Shown here: in pieces, positions 44,601 to 53,085 of the stretch
Layout: every line of letters begins with the position of its first letter
Position numbering within the stretch: the first letter of the stretch is position 1
NCBI GenBank assembly: GCA_013298025.1
Contig: JAAFJE010000021.1
Span: 1 to 64,000 of the forward strand
Length of the DNA: 64,000 nt
Source of the DNA: Cytophagales bacterium
GTDB lineage: Bacteria > Bacteroidota > Bacteroidia > Cytophagales > Spirosomataceae
Reading direction: 5' to 3'
Made by a program: the position numbers and the translations under genes
Notes under the pieces: model-generated
What the model saw: the letters and a program-made list of their open reading frames with translations, nothing else
Database searches by the model: none
Told to the model about the DNA's origin: nothing

Positions 44601-45524
44601 ATACACCACCGTTCTGTTTTCTAGTTGGGTTGCTTCGTCGGTATGCAGTTCGTAGGCATACGCTTCATCCCGAAAAATGGTGTTATTGATTGTTTTCCAT
44701 TGCTGAAAAGTACTAATTTTCTGAATAGATTCATCCAGTCTTAGGAGTTGTAGCGAGCCATTTTCAGTAACTTTAAAATCAAATTTTCCCTTAATATCAT
44801 CGGCTAACGAAAAGCCATATTCTTGCAGTAATTTATTCTTTTCGGTGGTATAATCACGCATTCGGTCGAATGGATTATAACGCCCAAATTCCTTACGAAT
44901 TTCTAACAAGGTGTGTAATTTATGTACACACAAAGGCAAAGTTGATTTTTGGTTGCAAGAGCAAGTGCTGTAGTATTCGTTATTGAATCGAAGTTTTTCA
45001 AAATAAACTTGGTACTGCTGGCCTTTAACGATTACGTCGGCATCGACAACGCCGTTGAGAGCTTTGTGTAAAACCGTTTTAATGCCTGTATTTTCTCTAT
45101 TTTTCCATGCTTCTGCCTCAAACAGCGACTTCATGACCCAGTCGTCGAAAGACGCAATTTGTACAACCCGATTGCTAGAAACAAATTGATTGCTTGGAGC
45201 AACAAGCGTTTGGCTGCTTTGTGTGCTCAGGTGTGTTTTGAGTGCCATGATGGCGGTCACTCGATGCTTGCAGATACCTCCGTAATTATAAGGACAGCTA
45301 CAAGAAGTCGCTAAAATGCCCTTATTCCAGTTTTTGATTTCCACTTTATACGGTTGCGTTCTGCTATCGCTATCAACCTTATAAGAAGCATGACCTTGTT
45401 CGGTAGTAGTTATTTTATCTAATTTATATCCTCTTTGTTCATAGATTTGTTTACCCTTCATTATTGTAGCAGGAAGGGCGTTGCCTTTCATATATTTATC
45501 TAATTTTTCTCCTATTAAAGACAT
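41652..45524 (-). CDS. SNF2-family helicase with two SWIM zinc motifs
   Basis: The 1290-residue protein has an N-terminal SWIM zinc finger (Cys75, Cys77, Cys85, His87 in SCSCPYNYGGICKHRV) and a second CxC...CxH set (Cys188, Cys190, Cys199, His201), then a ~600-residue variable region, and a C-terminal Swi2/Snf2 ATPase: DDMGLGKTLQML, DESQAIKN, TGTPVENN, and helicase C motifs SLKAGGVGINLTEADYVYLV and AIDRTHRIGQ. It likely translocates on double-stranded DNA and displaces bound proteins; precise function is unknown. A TATCTTTG -7 box lies at 45559-45552 on the same strand. Confidence 0.9.
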   Translation of the reverse strand: MSLIGEKLDKYMKGNALPATIMKGKQIYEQRGYKLDKITTTEQGHASYKVDSDSRTQPYKVEIKNWNKGILATSCSCPYNYGGICKHRVTAIMALKTHLSTQSSQTLVAPSNQFVSSNRVVQIASFDDWVMKSLFEAEAWKNRENTGIKTVLHKALNGVVDADVIVKGQQYQVYFEKLRFNNEYYSTCSCNQKSTLPLCVHKLHTLLEIRKEFGRYNPFDRMRDYTTEKNKLLQEYGFSLADDIKGKFDFKVTENGSLQLLRLDESIQKISTFQQWKTINNTIFRDEAYAYELHTDEATQLENRTVVYVMTLVGKEFLNDVQFEAYSCKINAHGKMSNFKSFESAQFKDFPQLTDDEITLITAIHSINRDGIAAFLKRKDIRLSLGYNYLDKRLIFAGAMPVLEEYVHKQLDTIFELLQHKKVFFAQNPYFSNGNELMPVVLSPERIKPWFVLKEEGEFLVLEGFVNLGKKRVRLSNFNEMESYWVKEYGDFIYKLANPEVANLLAYLPPKGVLKVHKSDFESFFEDFLVPLSQKFALSFDTQHAIVSEALFHAETKVLIKEDGDSLLFIPRFVYTEDSPESMAAQQAAYEEKRKIAKLKSLIQAPHFQSYEFGYDTLTEKCLLRKNQLLLLQRDKTLEQAFFTFLQSQHPLFATQQQFPFVHLSINDALQEGWFFTFVENLKSQQVQLYGLQELKKFRYNSNKAKFSMKSGSGIDWFDLQISIEFGDQKVSLKEVQAAFLKKQNYVALKDGTLGLLPQEWLEKYEHIFKLGKVKDQSIQVSKLHFSVLDDIAADFENAEMIAEIRHKKEKLLQFKALPSVSVPMQVKAQLRDYQQEGLKWLSFLDEFGWGGILADDMGLGKTLQMLSFLQLQKNKHPDATNLVVLPTTLVFNWQAEAAKFCPELKLFVHRGGTRQKVNEHWHEYDIILTTYGMVRSDIDLFKSFPFHYIILDESQAIKNPDSLIAKAVKQLQSFNRLVMTGTPVENNTFDLYSQMDFLNPGLLGGQEFFKTEFANPIDKAQDKIQAAHLRKIVYPFMLKRTKEEVAKDLPEKTESIIFCEMDKKQRKIYEQYREMYRQRLVEKMTTEGREKASFLILEGLLKLRQICDSPAVLNAEEPLENHSAKLEELIREIEENAGEHKILIFSQFLKMLDLIRVHLEKHNIPYEYLDGQTQDRAARVNRFQEDSDCRVFLMSLKAGGVGINLTEADYVYLVDPWWNPAVEQQAIDRTHRIGQKKSVFAYRMICKDTIEEKILLLQDRKRDLAKDLISTEEGFLKKLSQEDIIDLFS

Positions 45525-45634
45525 TTATCCAACTTTATTTTGATTAATCTACAAAGATACTGATATTAGTAATGGGAAAAGCGTAATAAGAGCAAAATCC
45601 CTTTTTTTAGTTTCTACCTATCAACACAACACCT

Positions 45635-47773
45635 ATGCAAGCCTTCGGTTTATTTCCGTTTGTACGTTATGTACTTTGCCTCATTGCAGGCATTTTGTGC
45701 TACCAATATACAGCACATCTTTCTGTCATATTTATGGTAACTTGTTGGGCAATAAGCTTTTGTTGCTATTGGACTGCCTATTTTTTTGCTCCGAACAGGC
45801 TTTTTTTAGGACTACTCGGGCAAGCCATGCTTACGCTGTTGGGCTGGTTGATGTGCTATTTTCAAGACAGTACGCACCAAGCCAATCATTACAGTCATTA
45901 CCTGCCACAAGCCGAGGTTTTTCAGGTGACAATAGACAGTTGGGTCGAAGAAAAACCCCAAACATGGAAAGCCACAGGCGAGGTAAAGCAGGTAATCATC
46001 GGACGGAAGACGGTGGCAACACAAGGCAGTATCTTGTTGTATTTCGACAAAAAAACGGTAGCCCTACCTCGTTTTCAGACAAGTTATTGGTTGAAAGGTC
46101 ATCCGCAACGCATTGCGGCGGCACTCAATCCAGCCGAGTTCAATTACCAAACCTACCTACAACGCCAAGGCATTGCCTTTCAATGTTATGCAAAATCCCG
46201 TCAGTTGTACCTTATCCCAAGCAGTACTACAGGCTTTTCCGTTCGGGCGTGGGCATTTCGAGCCAATGCTTTGTGCGATAAGATTTTTACGACTTATTTA
46301 TCACAAAAATCCAGTCGAGCCGTTGCCAACGCCATGATTTTGGGCTTACGAGATGAGCTAGACACCTCGCTTATGCAGGCGTATTCGGCTTCGGGGGCTA
46401 TTCATGTACTGTCTGTTTCGGGGATGCACGTAGGGATTATTTATCAGGTGTTGAGCATTATTTTTGCTTTTTTATTACGAAAAGGCATTGGTGGAAAAAT
46501 CAGCTTTTTTTGCCTTGTCTTTTCTTGTCTGTGGTTTTACGCCCTCCTCACGGGACTTTCATCACCCGTATTGCGTTCGGCTTTGATGTTTTCGATGTTT
46601 TTGGTGGCTCAGTTGCTCAACCGCAAGCAAAACCCTTATAATACCTTGGCTTGTTCCGCCTTTTTCTTATTGCTCTGGAAACCCCTGTGGCTGTATGATG
46701 TGGGCTTTCAGCTTTCGTATTTGGCTGTATTTGGCATGGTGTTTTTTCAACCTTTACTCAGCAAACTATGGATAATTGAAACCAAAAAATCGTGGATACA
46801 CCAAGCATTCAATGCCTTATGGCAAATCACTACGGTATCTATTGCCGCACAGCTTTGTACTTTTCCGTTGACAATCGCCTATTTTCACCAATTTCCCTTG
46901 TATTTTTTATTGGTCAATCCTTTTGTGATAGGCTTTTCGACCATTGTACTTTGTTACGGCGTATTTTTCTTATTGGCAACACTCCTGATGCACAGTTTGG
47001 GCATCAGTTTTGGGATAAAAGCCTTGGCAACAGTGCTACATTATAGCATTGTTGTACTCAATAGCACCGTTGAATTTACCCAACAAATGCCCTATTCGAC
47101 CCTAAAAAACCTCTCTTTTTCACCCTTAGAAATAGCCTTATGGGGCTTTTTATTGCTTGGGTTGGGCTTTTTGTGGCATAGCCGCCAATATGTATGGATA
47201 AAAATCAACCTAGGTTTGGTGCTGGGCTTATGGGTTGTACACGTGGGCCAAGTATGGCAACAAAGTACGCAATACCGTGCAGTGCTACATTATACAAAAC
47301 AAGGCTATTTATGCTCCATCATCACGGGCAATCAGGCTTGGATTATGGCTGATAGTACACTAAGTCATGAACCAAGCAAAACGCTTACACATCTCAACAA
47401 CTACTTGGCTACGAACGGCATACAAAAGATTTTTTGGTATAAAAATACGCCAGAGCCTATCGGTTATATGCCTTTTGTAGCTATACACCAGCAGTATTTC
47501 AGTTGTTGGCAAATCGACAAAAAAACGCTTTTGTACCTGCACCAAGCTATGCCTCAGCAACAGCTACGCCTGACAAGTTTGCAGCCCTTAGACTACCTTG
47601 TGCTGAGTCACAAGAGCATCCGCAACCTCGACGAAATAGCCCATATTGCTTACAAGCAACTCATTTTAGACGGCACGGTACGCCCTTGGGAAGCCGAGCG
47701 TTGGCAACAGCAAGCCCAACAACAAGGCATAGCGGTGCGGTGGTTAGGACAAACAGGAGCTATTTTATTGTAA
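45635..47773 (+). CDS. comEC: ComEC/Rec2-family competence channel, short form
   Basis: ComEC forms the inner-membrane channel for incoming single-stranded DNA in natural transformation. The 712-residue protein begins with membrane helices and a DUF4131-type soluble domain (about residues 70-190, OB-fold region), then the competence domain with MILGLRDELD and IHVLSVSGMHVGIIYQV followed by eight or more helices to about 540. The C-terminal ~165 residues lack the HxHxDH motif of the beta-lactamase-like nuclease domain found in longer ComEC proteins. Whether this cell takes up DNA cannot be told from one gene. Confidence 0.9.
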   Translation: MQAFGLFPFVRYVLCLIAGILCYQYTAHLSVIFMVTCWAISFCCYWTAYFFAPNRLFLGLLGQAMLTLLGWLMCYFQDSTHQANHYSHYLPQAEVFQVTIDSWVEEKPQTWKATGEVKQVIIGRKTVATQGSILLYFDKKTVALPRFQTSYWLKGHPQRIAAALNPAEFNYQTYLQRQGIAFQCYAKSRQLYLIPSSTTGFSVRAWAFRANALCDKIFTTYLSQKSSRAVANAMILGLRDELDTSLMQAYSASGAIHVLSVSGMHVGIIYQVLSIIFAFLLRKGIGGKISFFCLVFSCLWFYALLTGLSSPVLRSALMFSMFLVAQLLNRKQNPYNTLACSAFFLLLWKPLWLYDVGFQLSYLAVFGMVFFQPLLSKLWIIETKKSWIHQAFNALWQITTVSIAAQLCTFPLTIAYFHQFPLYFLLVNPFVIGFSTIVLCYGVFFLLATLLMHSLGISFGIKALATVLHYSIVVLNSTVEFTQQMPYSTLKNLSFSPLEIALWGFLLLGLGFLWHSRQYVWIKINLGLVLGLWVVHVGQVWQQSTQYRAVLHYTKQGYLCSIITGNQAWIMADSTLSHEPSKTLTHLNNYLATNGIQKIFWYKNTPEPIGYMPFVAIHQQYFSCWQIDKKTLLYLHQAMPQQQLRLTSLQPLDYLVLSHKSIRNLDEIAHIAYKQLILDGTVRPWEAERWQQQAQQQGIAVRWLGQTGAILL

Positions 47774-47900
47774 AGTTTCAGGCAAAAAAAGTTACTGATG
47801 GTCGAATATTCCTTGCCGTTCATCCTTTACAGTTTGGGCAAGAAACAAAGAGCGTGTATTTTCGTTTTACTTTTATTTCATTCCTAATTAAAAATTCAAC

Positions 47901-50462
47901 ATGCTAAAAAAACTTACACACGTTTCTTTGGTAGTATTGGCACTTGGAAGCTTGTCGGCACAGGCCCAAGACAAAAAAAGTACTGATACCAAAACGGCGG
48001 TTACTGCTCCTGTAGCGGCCATTCCTCCTAAACCAGAAGCACCTAAAACAGGGCCAAAATCTTTTAAAGAAGTGATTACCGATAAAGCCAAATCGACCAA
48101 AGGGCTTTTTACGGTACATAAAGTAGATGAAAAATATTACTTTGAAATCCCTGATTCGTTGATGGGACGAGAAATCATGACCGTAACCCGTATTGCGAAG
48201 GCATCTACTATTCCGGGAACTTATGGCGGTGAATTACTCAACAGACAAGTAATCAAATTTGAAAAGGGACCAGAAAACAAGCTTTTTTTAAAAGCCGTGC
48301 AGTACATCAACGTGTCGCCCGATTCGACACAACCTATTTACAAAGCTGTGCTCAACTCAAACGTAGAACCCATTGCACAAGCGTTTGAAGTAAAAGCCAT
48401 TCGCAAAGACTCTATCAGCAAAAGCAACAGCAGTGTAATTGAAATTGGTGATTTCTTTAAAAGTGACAACCAAATCATTTCGTTGCCACCTTCGGTAAAA
48501 ACAGCCTATAGAATCACCGCCCTTGCCCCCGAACGTTCGTATATTCTTTCGGCCAAAACCTTTCCGATTAATACCGAAATACGGGTGGTAAAAACTTTCA
48601 ACGGTGCTGCCCCTATGCCCGGAGGGATGAGTCCAATACCATCGGTGACAATTCCTTCGATTGCGGCTACAGGCTCGTTGACCATGGAAATCAATACCTC
48701 TATGATTCTTTTACCCAAAGAACCTATGAAAAAGCGGTATTTCGACCCACGTGTGGGCTTTTTTGCCAATGGATACACTGTTTTTGACGAAAATTCGCAA
48801 CGCACCGAAGACCAAACCTTTGCGGTTCGTTGGCGTTTAGAACCGAAAAATGCAGCCGATGCAGCCAAACAAAAAAAGGGCGAATTAATCGAACCCCAAA
48901 AACCCATCGTTTTTTATATCGACCCTGCTACGCCTGCCAAATGGCGTAAATACCTCAAGGCTGGCGTTGACGACTGGCAAAAAGCGTTTGAAGCAGCAGG
49001 CTGGAAAAATGCCATTCGTGGCGAAATCTTGTCCGATAAAGACACCACCATCAGCCTCGAAGATGCCCGCTACTCGGCGATTCGCTATTTTGCTTCCGAC
49101 ATCGAAAACGCTTACGGGCCAAACATCCACGACCCTCGCTCTGGCGAAATCATCGAAAGCCACATTGGTTGGTATCACAACGTTATGAAGCTTTTGAAAA
49201 AATGGTACATGACCCAAGCGGCTGCCGTTGACCCTAAAGCCCGAAAAAGTAAATTCGACGACGAACTCATGGGCGATCTCATCCGCTTTGTATCGTCGCA
49301 TGAAGTAGGACATACGCTTGGCCTTCGCCACAATTTTGGTTCGAGTAGTACCGTACCTGTCGAAAAACTCCGTGACCCTAAATGGATTGCCGAACATGGA
49401 CATACGCCTTCTATCATGGACTACGCTCGTTTCAACTACGTAGCACAACCCGAAGATGGGGTAAAAGACCTTTATCCACGCATTGGCGAATATGATATTT
49501 GGGCTATCAAATGGGGCTACCAAACCCTCGATGGCACTACGCCCGAAGATGACCAAAAGTTTTTGAATAAACAGTTTATTCAAGAATTTACCAAAAATCC
49601 TCGCATTTGGTTTGGAACAGAAACCAACCCTTATGACCCTCGCACACAAAGCGAATGCTTGGGCGATAACAATATGTTAGCAAGCGAATATGGCATCAAA
49701 AACTTGAAACGTATTCTTCCGAATTTAGTGGAATGGACAAAAGAAGAAGCCCAAGACTACGATATGCTCACAGAGGCTTACAATGAAATTGTATTCCAAT
49801 ACCGTCGCTATATTGGTCACGTGGTGAAAAATGTAGGAGGAATTTATGAAACTCCCAAAACTACCGACCAAGCAGGAGCAGTGTATGAGCCAACGCCTAA
49901 AGCTACACAAAAAGAAGCAGTGAACTGGTTGATTAAATATGTTTTTGAAACGCCAAAATGGTTACTCGACGATAAAACCCTTGCACTGATTCGCCCAGAC
50001 CAAGGACTTGATGCCATTGCTCGCATCCAAGAAACGGCACTCAATAGCCTTTTAGCCACCGACCGTTTGCAAAGAATCATCGAAACCCAAAGCAAAGTTA
50101 GTACCAGCTACAGCCTCGACGAGCTATTTAGTGATGTACACAACCATATTTTTGCAGAAGTAAAAGCCCATAAAGCTACCGACGGTTTCCGTAGAAATTT
50201 ACAAAAACTCTTTACAGAAAAGCTTATTGCTACCGCCAACGCCGTGTCGAGTGGTTTGATGCAAGGGTTTTCGTTTAGAGGTACGGTAGTACCAGCAGCA
50301 GTTGACCCACAAAAAACTGATATTGTTTCAGTAAGTAGAGGGCATCTGTTGTCTTTAAAAGAGGAAATTAAAACAGCTATTCCATTAACAACAGACAAAA
50401 TGACCAAATACCATTTGCAAGATTTGTTGTTTAGAATAGAAAAAGGCTTAGACCCCAAGTAA
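47901..50462 (+). CDS. Secreted zinc metalloprotease, DUF5117/DUF5118 type
   Basis: The 853-residue protein has a signal peptide (cleaved after SAQAQ near residue 22), a Pro/Ala/Lys-rich linker, the DUF5118-DUF5117 region with phrases GLFTVHKVDEKYYFEIPDSL and MTVTRIAKAS, and the zinc site HEVGHTLGLRHN beginning at His467 (HExxHxxGxxH, met-zincin type). A C-terminal DUF4953-like region follows. It should cut proteins outside the cytoplasm; its target is unknown. Start chosen at the ATG that gives a clean signal peptide. A terminator lies 50 bp past the stop. Confidence 0.88.
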   Translation: MLKKLTHVSLVVLALGSLSAQAQDKKSTDTKTAVTAPVAAIPPKPEAPKTGPKSFKEVITDKAKSTKGLFTVHKVDEKYYFEIPDSLMGREIMTVTRIAKASTIPGTYGGELLNRQVIKFEKGPENKLFLKAVQYINVSPDSTQPIYKAVLNSNVEPIAQAFEVKAIRKDSISKSNSSVIEIGDFFKSDNQIISLPPSVKTAYRITALAPERSYILSAKTFPINTEIRVVKTFNGAAPMPGGMSPIPSVTIPSIAATGSLTMEINTSMILLPKEPMKKRYFDPRVGFFANGYTVFDENSQRTEDQTFAVRWRLEPKNAADAAKQKKGELIEPQKPIVFYIDPATPAKWRKYLKAGVDDWQKAFEAAGWKNAIRGEILSDKDTTISLEDARYSAIRYFASDIENAYGPNIHDPRSGEIIESHIGWYHNVMKLLKKWYMTQAAAVDPKARKSKFDDELMGDLIRFVSSHEVGHTLGLRHNFGSSSTVPVEKLRDPKWIAEHGHTPSIMDYARFNYVAQPEDGVKDLYPRIGEYDIWAIKWGYQTLDGTTPEDDQKFLNKQFIQEFTKNPRIWFGTETNPYDPRTQSECLGDNNMLASEYGIKNLKRILPNLVEWTKEEAQDYDMLTEAYNEIVFQYRRYIGHVVKNVGGIYETPKTTDQAGAVYEPTPKATQKEAVNWLIKYVFETPKWLLDDKTLALIRPDQGLDAIARIQETALNSLLATDRLQRIIETQSKVSTSYSLDELFSDVHNHIFAEVKAHKATDGFRRNLQKLFTEKLIATANAVSSGLMQGFSFRGTVVPAAVDPQKTDIVSVSRGHLLSLKEEIKTAIPLTTDKMTKYHLQDLLFRIEKGLDPK

Positions 50463-50511
50463 AAGTGGCTTTGGTAATTGAAGCTTTTTCTTCACACTGA
50501 GTACATCTTTC

Positions 50512-50540
50512 AATCCTGCCTTTCGAGGCAGGATTTTTTT
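50512..50540 (+). terminator. Terminator after the metalloprotease gene
   Basis: Perfect 10-bp stem AATCCTGCCT / AGGCAGGATT, 4-nt loop TTCG, then a T-run. The TTCG loop and T tract make this a strong intrinsic terminator. Confidence 0.9.
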
Positions 50541-50586
50541 ATAATACGAAAAAAAGGCTTTATTTTTGACCAAATCTAAATACTCC

Positions 50587-51384
50587 ATGAAAATCAGTAT
50601 TCTGGGCTGTGGCTGGCTTGGCCGCCCTTTGGCACAACAACTTATGGTAAAAGGTTACGAGGTAAAAGGCTCTGCCACGAGTCCTGAAAAGGCGTTGATA
50701 CTGGCAAAAGATGGTATCAAAGCTTATCATTTGGCACTCACGCCTGTCCTTACGGGCGATGATTTTGCCACCTTTTTTGAAACCGATGTATTGGTAATAG
50801 CCATTCCGCCAAGAACAGCCAAATGGGGTACGCAGTTTCATCTTGAACAACTACAAGCCCTTTTGCCTTGGCTTGCCAACGTGCCGGCCATTGTCTATAT
50901 TTCTTCTACCTCGGTGTATCCCGACGCTCAACAAATAGCCGACGAAAAGAGTGCCGTAATAGAAGATAGTACCCTCATACAAGCCGAACGCTTGTTGCAG
51001 ACCTTACATAAAAACCTTACGATTGTTCGTTTTGGAGGATTGATGGGCTACGATAGGATTCCGGCAAAGTATTTTAGCGGAAAAACCATCAATACAGGAG
51101 CTATTCCTGTCAATTATATCCATCGTGACGATGCCATCGGTGCGATACAATGGATTATTGAACAAAACTATTGGAACGAAACCTTCAATATTGTTTCGCC
51201 AGAACATCCGATAAGAAAAGACGTGTATATCAATAATTGTGAAGCCTTGGGTTTGGCTTTGCCTGTGTTTACAGCAACGCCATCAGACTTGCCTTTTAAG
51301 GTGATTTCACCCGATTATTTTATCCAAAAAACAGGCTATCAATTTGTTTATCCAAGTCCATTACAATATGCGTATAACGAATAG
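50587..51384 (+). CDS. NAD(P)-dependent epimerase/dehydratase-like protein (YeeZ type)
   Basis: The 265-residue cytosolic protein has a Rossmann start MKISILGCGWLGRPLAQQL (GxGxxG-type GCGWLG) and extended SDR features: VYISSTSVYPD with the Ser/Thr and Tyr region, FGGLMGYDR and INYIHRDDAIGAI-like NYIHRDDAIGAI. The substrate is unknown. ATG 50587 starts right at the Rossmann strand; a TTG at 50566 adds only seven residues. The last codon and the stop (GAA TAG, 51379-51384) lie inside the adjacent gene cassette; removing the cassette gives AAC TAA instead, with the same protein length. Confidence 0.82.
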   Translation: MKISILGCGWLGRPLAQQLMVKGYEVKGSATSPEKALILAKDGIKAYHLALTPVLTGDDFATFFETDVLVIAIPPRTAKWGTQFHLEQLQALLPWLANVPAIVYISSTSVYPDAQQIADEKSAVIEDSTLIQAERLLQTLHKNLTIVRFGGLMGYDRIPAKYFSGKTINTGAIPVNYIHRDDAIGAIQWIIEQNYWNETFNIVSPEHPIRKDVYINNCEALGLALPVFTATPSDLPFKVISPDYFIQKTGYQFVYPSPLQYAYNE

Positions 51385-51467
51385 GGCTTTGCGTTCGAGC
51401 GAGTTCCAGAGCCACAAAGCTACAAGTTTATAAGCCAGCCCGCCTGACGCAAAACGCCGTGTTAGGC
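51372..51467 (-). repeat. attC-like recombination site of the cassette
   Basis: On the minus strand it starts with the core GCCTAAC (51467-51461, RYYYAAC) 5 bp past the TrmH stop and ends with GTTATAC (51378-51372). Inner arms TTTGCGT and ACGCAAA (51442-51460 zone against 51389-51395 zone) can pair, so the bottom strand can fold into the imperfect hairpin that integron integrases recognise. The 5' end of the cassette carries GTTGGGC, which pairs with GCCTAAC with one G-T wobble once circularised. Confidence 0.6.
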
Positions 51468-52120
51468 GTAGTTTATTCTTTTTTTTGCTGTTTTAATTTT
51501 CTCTTTTTCTCAAATGCTCTCCGTTGTCTTGCAACCTCATATAAAACAATTCCCGTTGATGTTGCTAAATTTAAACTTTCAACAAGACCAAACATTTCAA
51601 TGTTTATACAGCCAACACTTCGTTCAACAGCTAAGTCACTTATTCCAATTGACTCTTTTCCAAACCAAATTGCAAGCTTTTTTTGAGTATAGTTACCTTC
51701 GTGTAAGATTGTGTTTGTCTTGCCTTTTATATGTGGAGAAGTAACCATTGATACAAAATGATTTTTCTCTAAATGTTGCAAACACTCTTCTGTGCTTTTA
51801 AACTTTTTTACAAATGTCCATTTTACCGATGAAACGGATGAAGCAACGATTGATTTTCGTTGCTTAAATTCGTCCCAGTCATTAGGAAAAAGATTTGCAC
51901 TGTCAACTATATATAGTTTTTCAACTCCTAATGCGTTTATATTTCTGATTACAGTTCCAACATTATTTGGGTCTTTTGGATCTTCAAGCACAGCGACTAA
52001 ATTTTTACATCTGAATTCTTTAATGCTATCAGCACGTTTTCTTAGACTGCTTTTTTCTTTGGCAGTTTGTTTTTCTGTCATAAGTATTTTTGCGTATTTA
52101 GTTGGAATAATTACGCCCAA
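51378..52120 (-). mobile_element. Solitary integron-type gene cassette carrying a TrmH gene
   Basis: The 743-bp unit reads on the minus strand: TTGGGC boundary (G at 52121 belongs to the flank), 39-bp leader, one gene without a promoter of its own that I can see, then an attC-like site. Both edges have a G^TT exchange point. Joining the flanks (…TATAA to CAACTAA…) gives an uninterrupted epimerase end TAT AAC AAC TAA followed 5 bp on by the end of the LytTR gene, which is the expected empty site. The insert is AT-richer than its neighbours. No integrase gene is in the window. Confidence 0.65.
51473..52081 (-). CDS. TrmH/SpoU-family RNA 2'-O-methyltransferase
   Basis: The 202-residue protein has the SPOUT knot motifs: NLVAVLEDPKDPNNVGTVIR (motif 1 region), AIWFGKESIGISD (motif 2, with the GxE) and INIEMFGLVESLNLATSTGIVLYE (motif 3). 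It should methylate the 2'-O of a ribose in tRNA or rRNA with S-adenosylmethionine. A basic Lys/Arg tail (RRAFEKKRKLKQQKKE) may bind RNA. ATG 52081 is used; a TTG at 52123 lies outside the cassette edge. It is the single gene of an integron-like cassette and is AT-richer than the genes around it. Confidence 0.85.
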   Translation of the reverse strand: MTEKQTAKEKSSLRKRADSIKEFRCKNLVAVLEDPKDPNNVGTVIRNINALGVEKLYIVDSANLFPNDWDEFKQRKSIVASSVSSVKWTFVKKFKSTEECLQHLEKNHFVSMVTSPHIKGKTNTILHEGNYTQKKLAIWFGKESIGISDLAVERSVGCINIEMFGLVESLNLATSTGIVLYEVARQRRAFEKKRKLKQQKKE

Positions 52121-52132
52121 CAACTAAAATTT

Positions 52133-52993
52133 TCACTTAAATCTTTCGACCAAGGAAGTATTTTTTCGAGCAACAGGAATTTGAATATTATCGAGAAATA
52201 AATGAAACTTATACCCTTGTGCATTGCCAGAAACCGCCCGCACTTGCTGTAAATTCACCATATACGAACGATGACACCGCACGATATGAGCCGTATCGTT
52301 TACTTGCTGTTCGAGGCGACTGAGGCTGCTGCGTAAGACAATTTTTTGTACTTTGTTTTCTTGCATAAAATAAATCGTACAATAATTATCACTCGATTCG
52401 ATGTAAAGTAAGTCGTTGGAAGCAAGTGTAATGCTGTCTTTTTCATTTTCGGCAAAAAAACGCTCTTCCAAACCTCCTTGTATAACAGTTTCTGCTAATG
52501 ACGGAACAGGAATGGCTTTTTCTTGAAGATGGTACAATTTGAGGTGATAAATATAATTGACTAGCACAATCACAATAGCAGGAAATATCCCAAGCACCAC
52601 CGTATAAGCAAACATCACCGTAAGGCTTTCCAGGGAAAATGGCGTAATGTGAATAGCCGCACTGTAAAGCGTATTGCCCAAAGTAATGAGCAGTATGGTA
52701 AGAGAAATCAGGGCTATTTCTTTGAGGATTGTCCAATCGGCTTCGCTAAATACCTTCGGGAAAAAGCGAGGCAGCAACAACGTTGTGAAACTCATGGTCA
52801 CAAATGTTACCAAGCCATAGCCAGCCACCAACCACAACTTAGCCATATTTGAAGGCCACTCGGCTTCGGCGATACCAAATGGTTGAAAATACATCAGAAA
52901 CAATGCCACAAAAAGCCCTGTTATGAGTGCAATGGTTGCACTTCTGGCATACGTTTCGGCATGAGGATAAGGTTCTAATAAAAGTTTGAGCAT
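52133..52993 (-). CDS. Membrane-bound LytTR-domain transcription regulator
   Basis: The 286-residue protein has four membrane helices (about residues 16-155) followed by a C-terminal LytTR DNA-binding domain (about 185-285): DLLYIESSDNYCTIYF, QKIVLRSSLSRLEQQV, VRCHRSYMVNLQQVRAV and IPVARKNTSLVERF. It lacks a receiver domain, so it is not a classical response regulator; the membrane half may sense a signal directly. The ATG at 52993 is chosen over a TTG at 53008. No histidine kinase is adjacent. Confidence 0.85.
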   Translation of the reverse strand: MLKLLLEPYPHAETYARSATIALITGLFVALFLMYFQPFGIAEAEWPSNMAKLWLVAGYGLVTFVTMSFTTLLLPRFFPKVFSEADWTILKEIALISLTILLITLGNTLYSAAIHITPFSLESLTVMFAYTVVLGIFPAIVIVLVNYIYHLKLYHLQEKAIPVPSLAETVIQGGLEERFFAENEKDSITLASNDLLYIESSDNYCTIYFMQENKVQKIVLRSSLSRLEQQVNDTAHIVRCHRSYMVNLQQVRAVSGNAQGYKFHLFLDNIQIPVARKNTSLVERFK

Positions 52994-53011
52994 AGTGTTT
53001 TTCTTCAAAGC

Positions 53012-53047
53012 AAAACCACGTCAAATTTACACAACTTGACGTGGTTT
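53012..53047. terminator. Terminator between ThuA and LytTR genes
   Basis: Perfect 13-bp stem AAAACCACGTCAA / TTGACGTGGTTTT with a 10-nt loop and T-rich ends. It ends the minus-strand ThuA gene just before the LytTR gene. Confidence 0.85.
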
Positions 53048-53085
53048 TATGCTAATGAAGAGCAGTAAAATTATGATTTACTGTG

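Noticed and set aside
48885-49649. 254-residue minus-strand frame inside the metalloprotease gene
   Set aside because: The plus strand here encodes the zinc site HEVGHTLGLRH and flanking conserved regions; the antisense frame has no signature.
52115-52180. A second attC-like site to the right of the cassette
   Set aside because: GCCCAAC at 52115-52121 looks like a core, but no matching GTTRRRY follows within the next 120 bp, so it is the cassette boundary rather than another full site.
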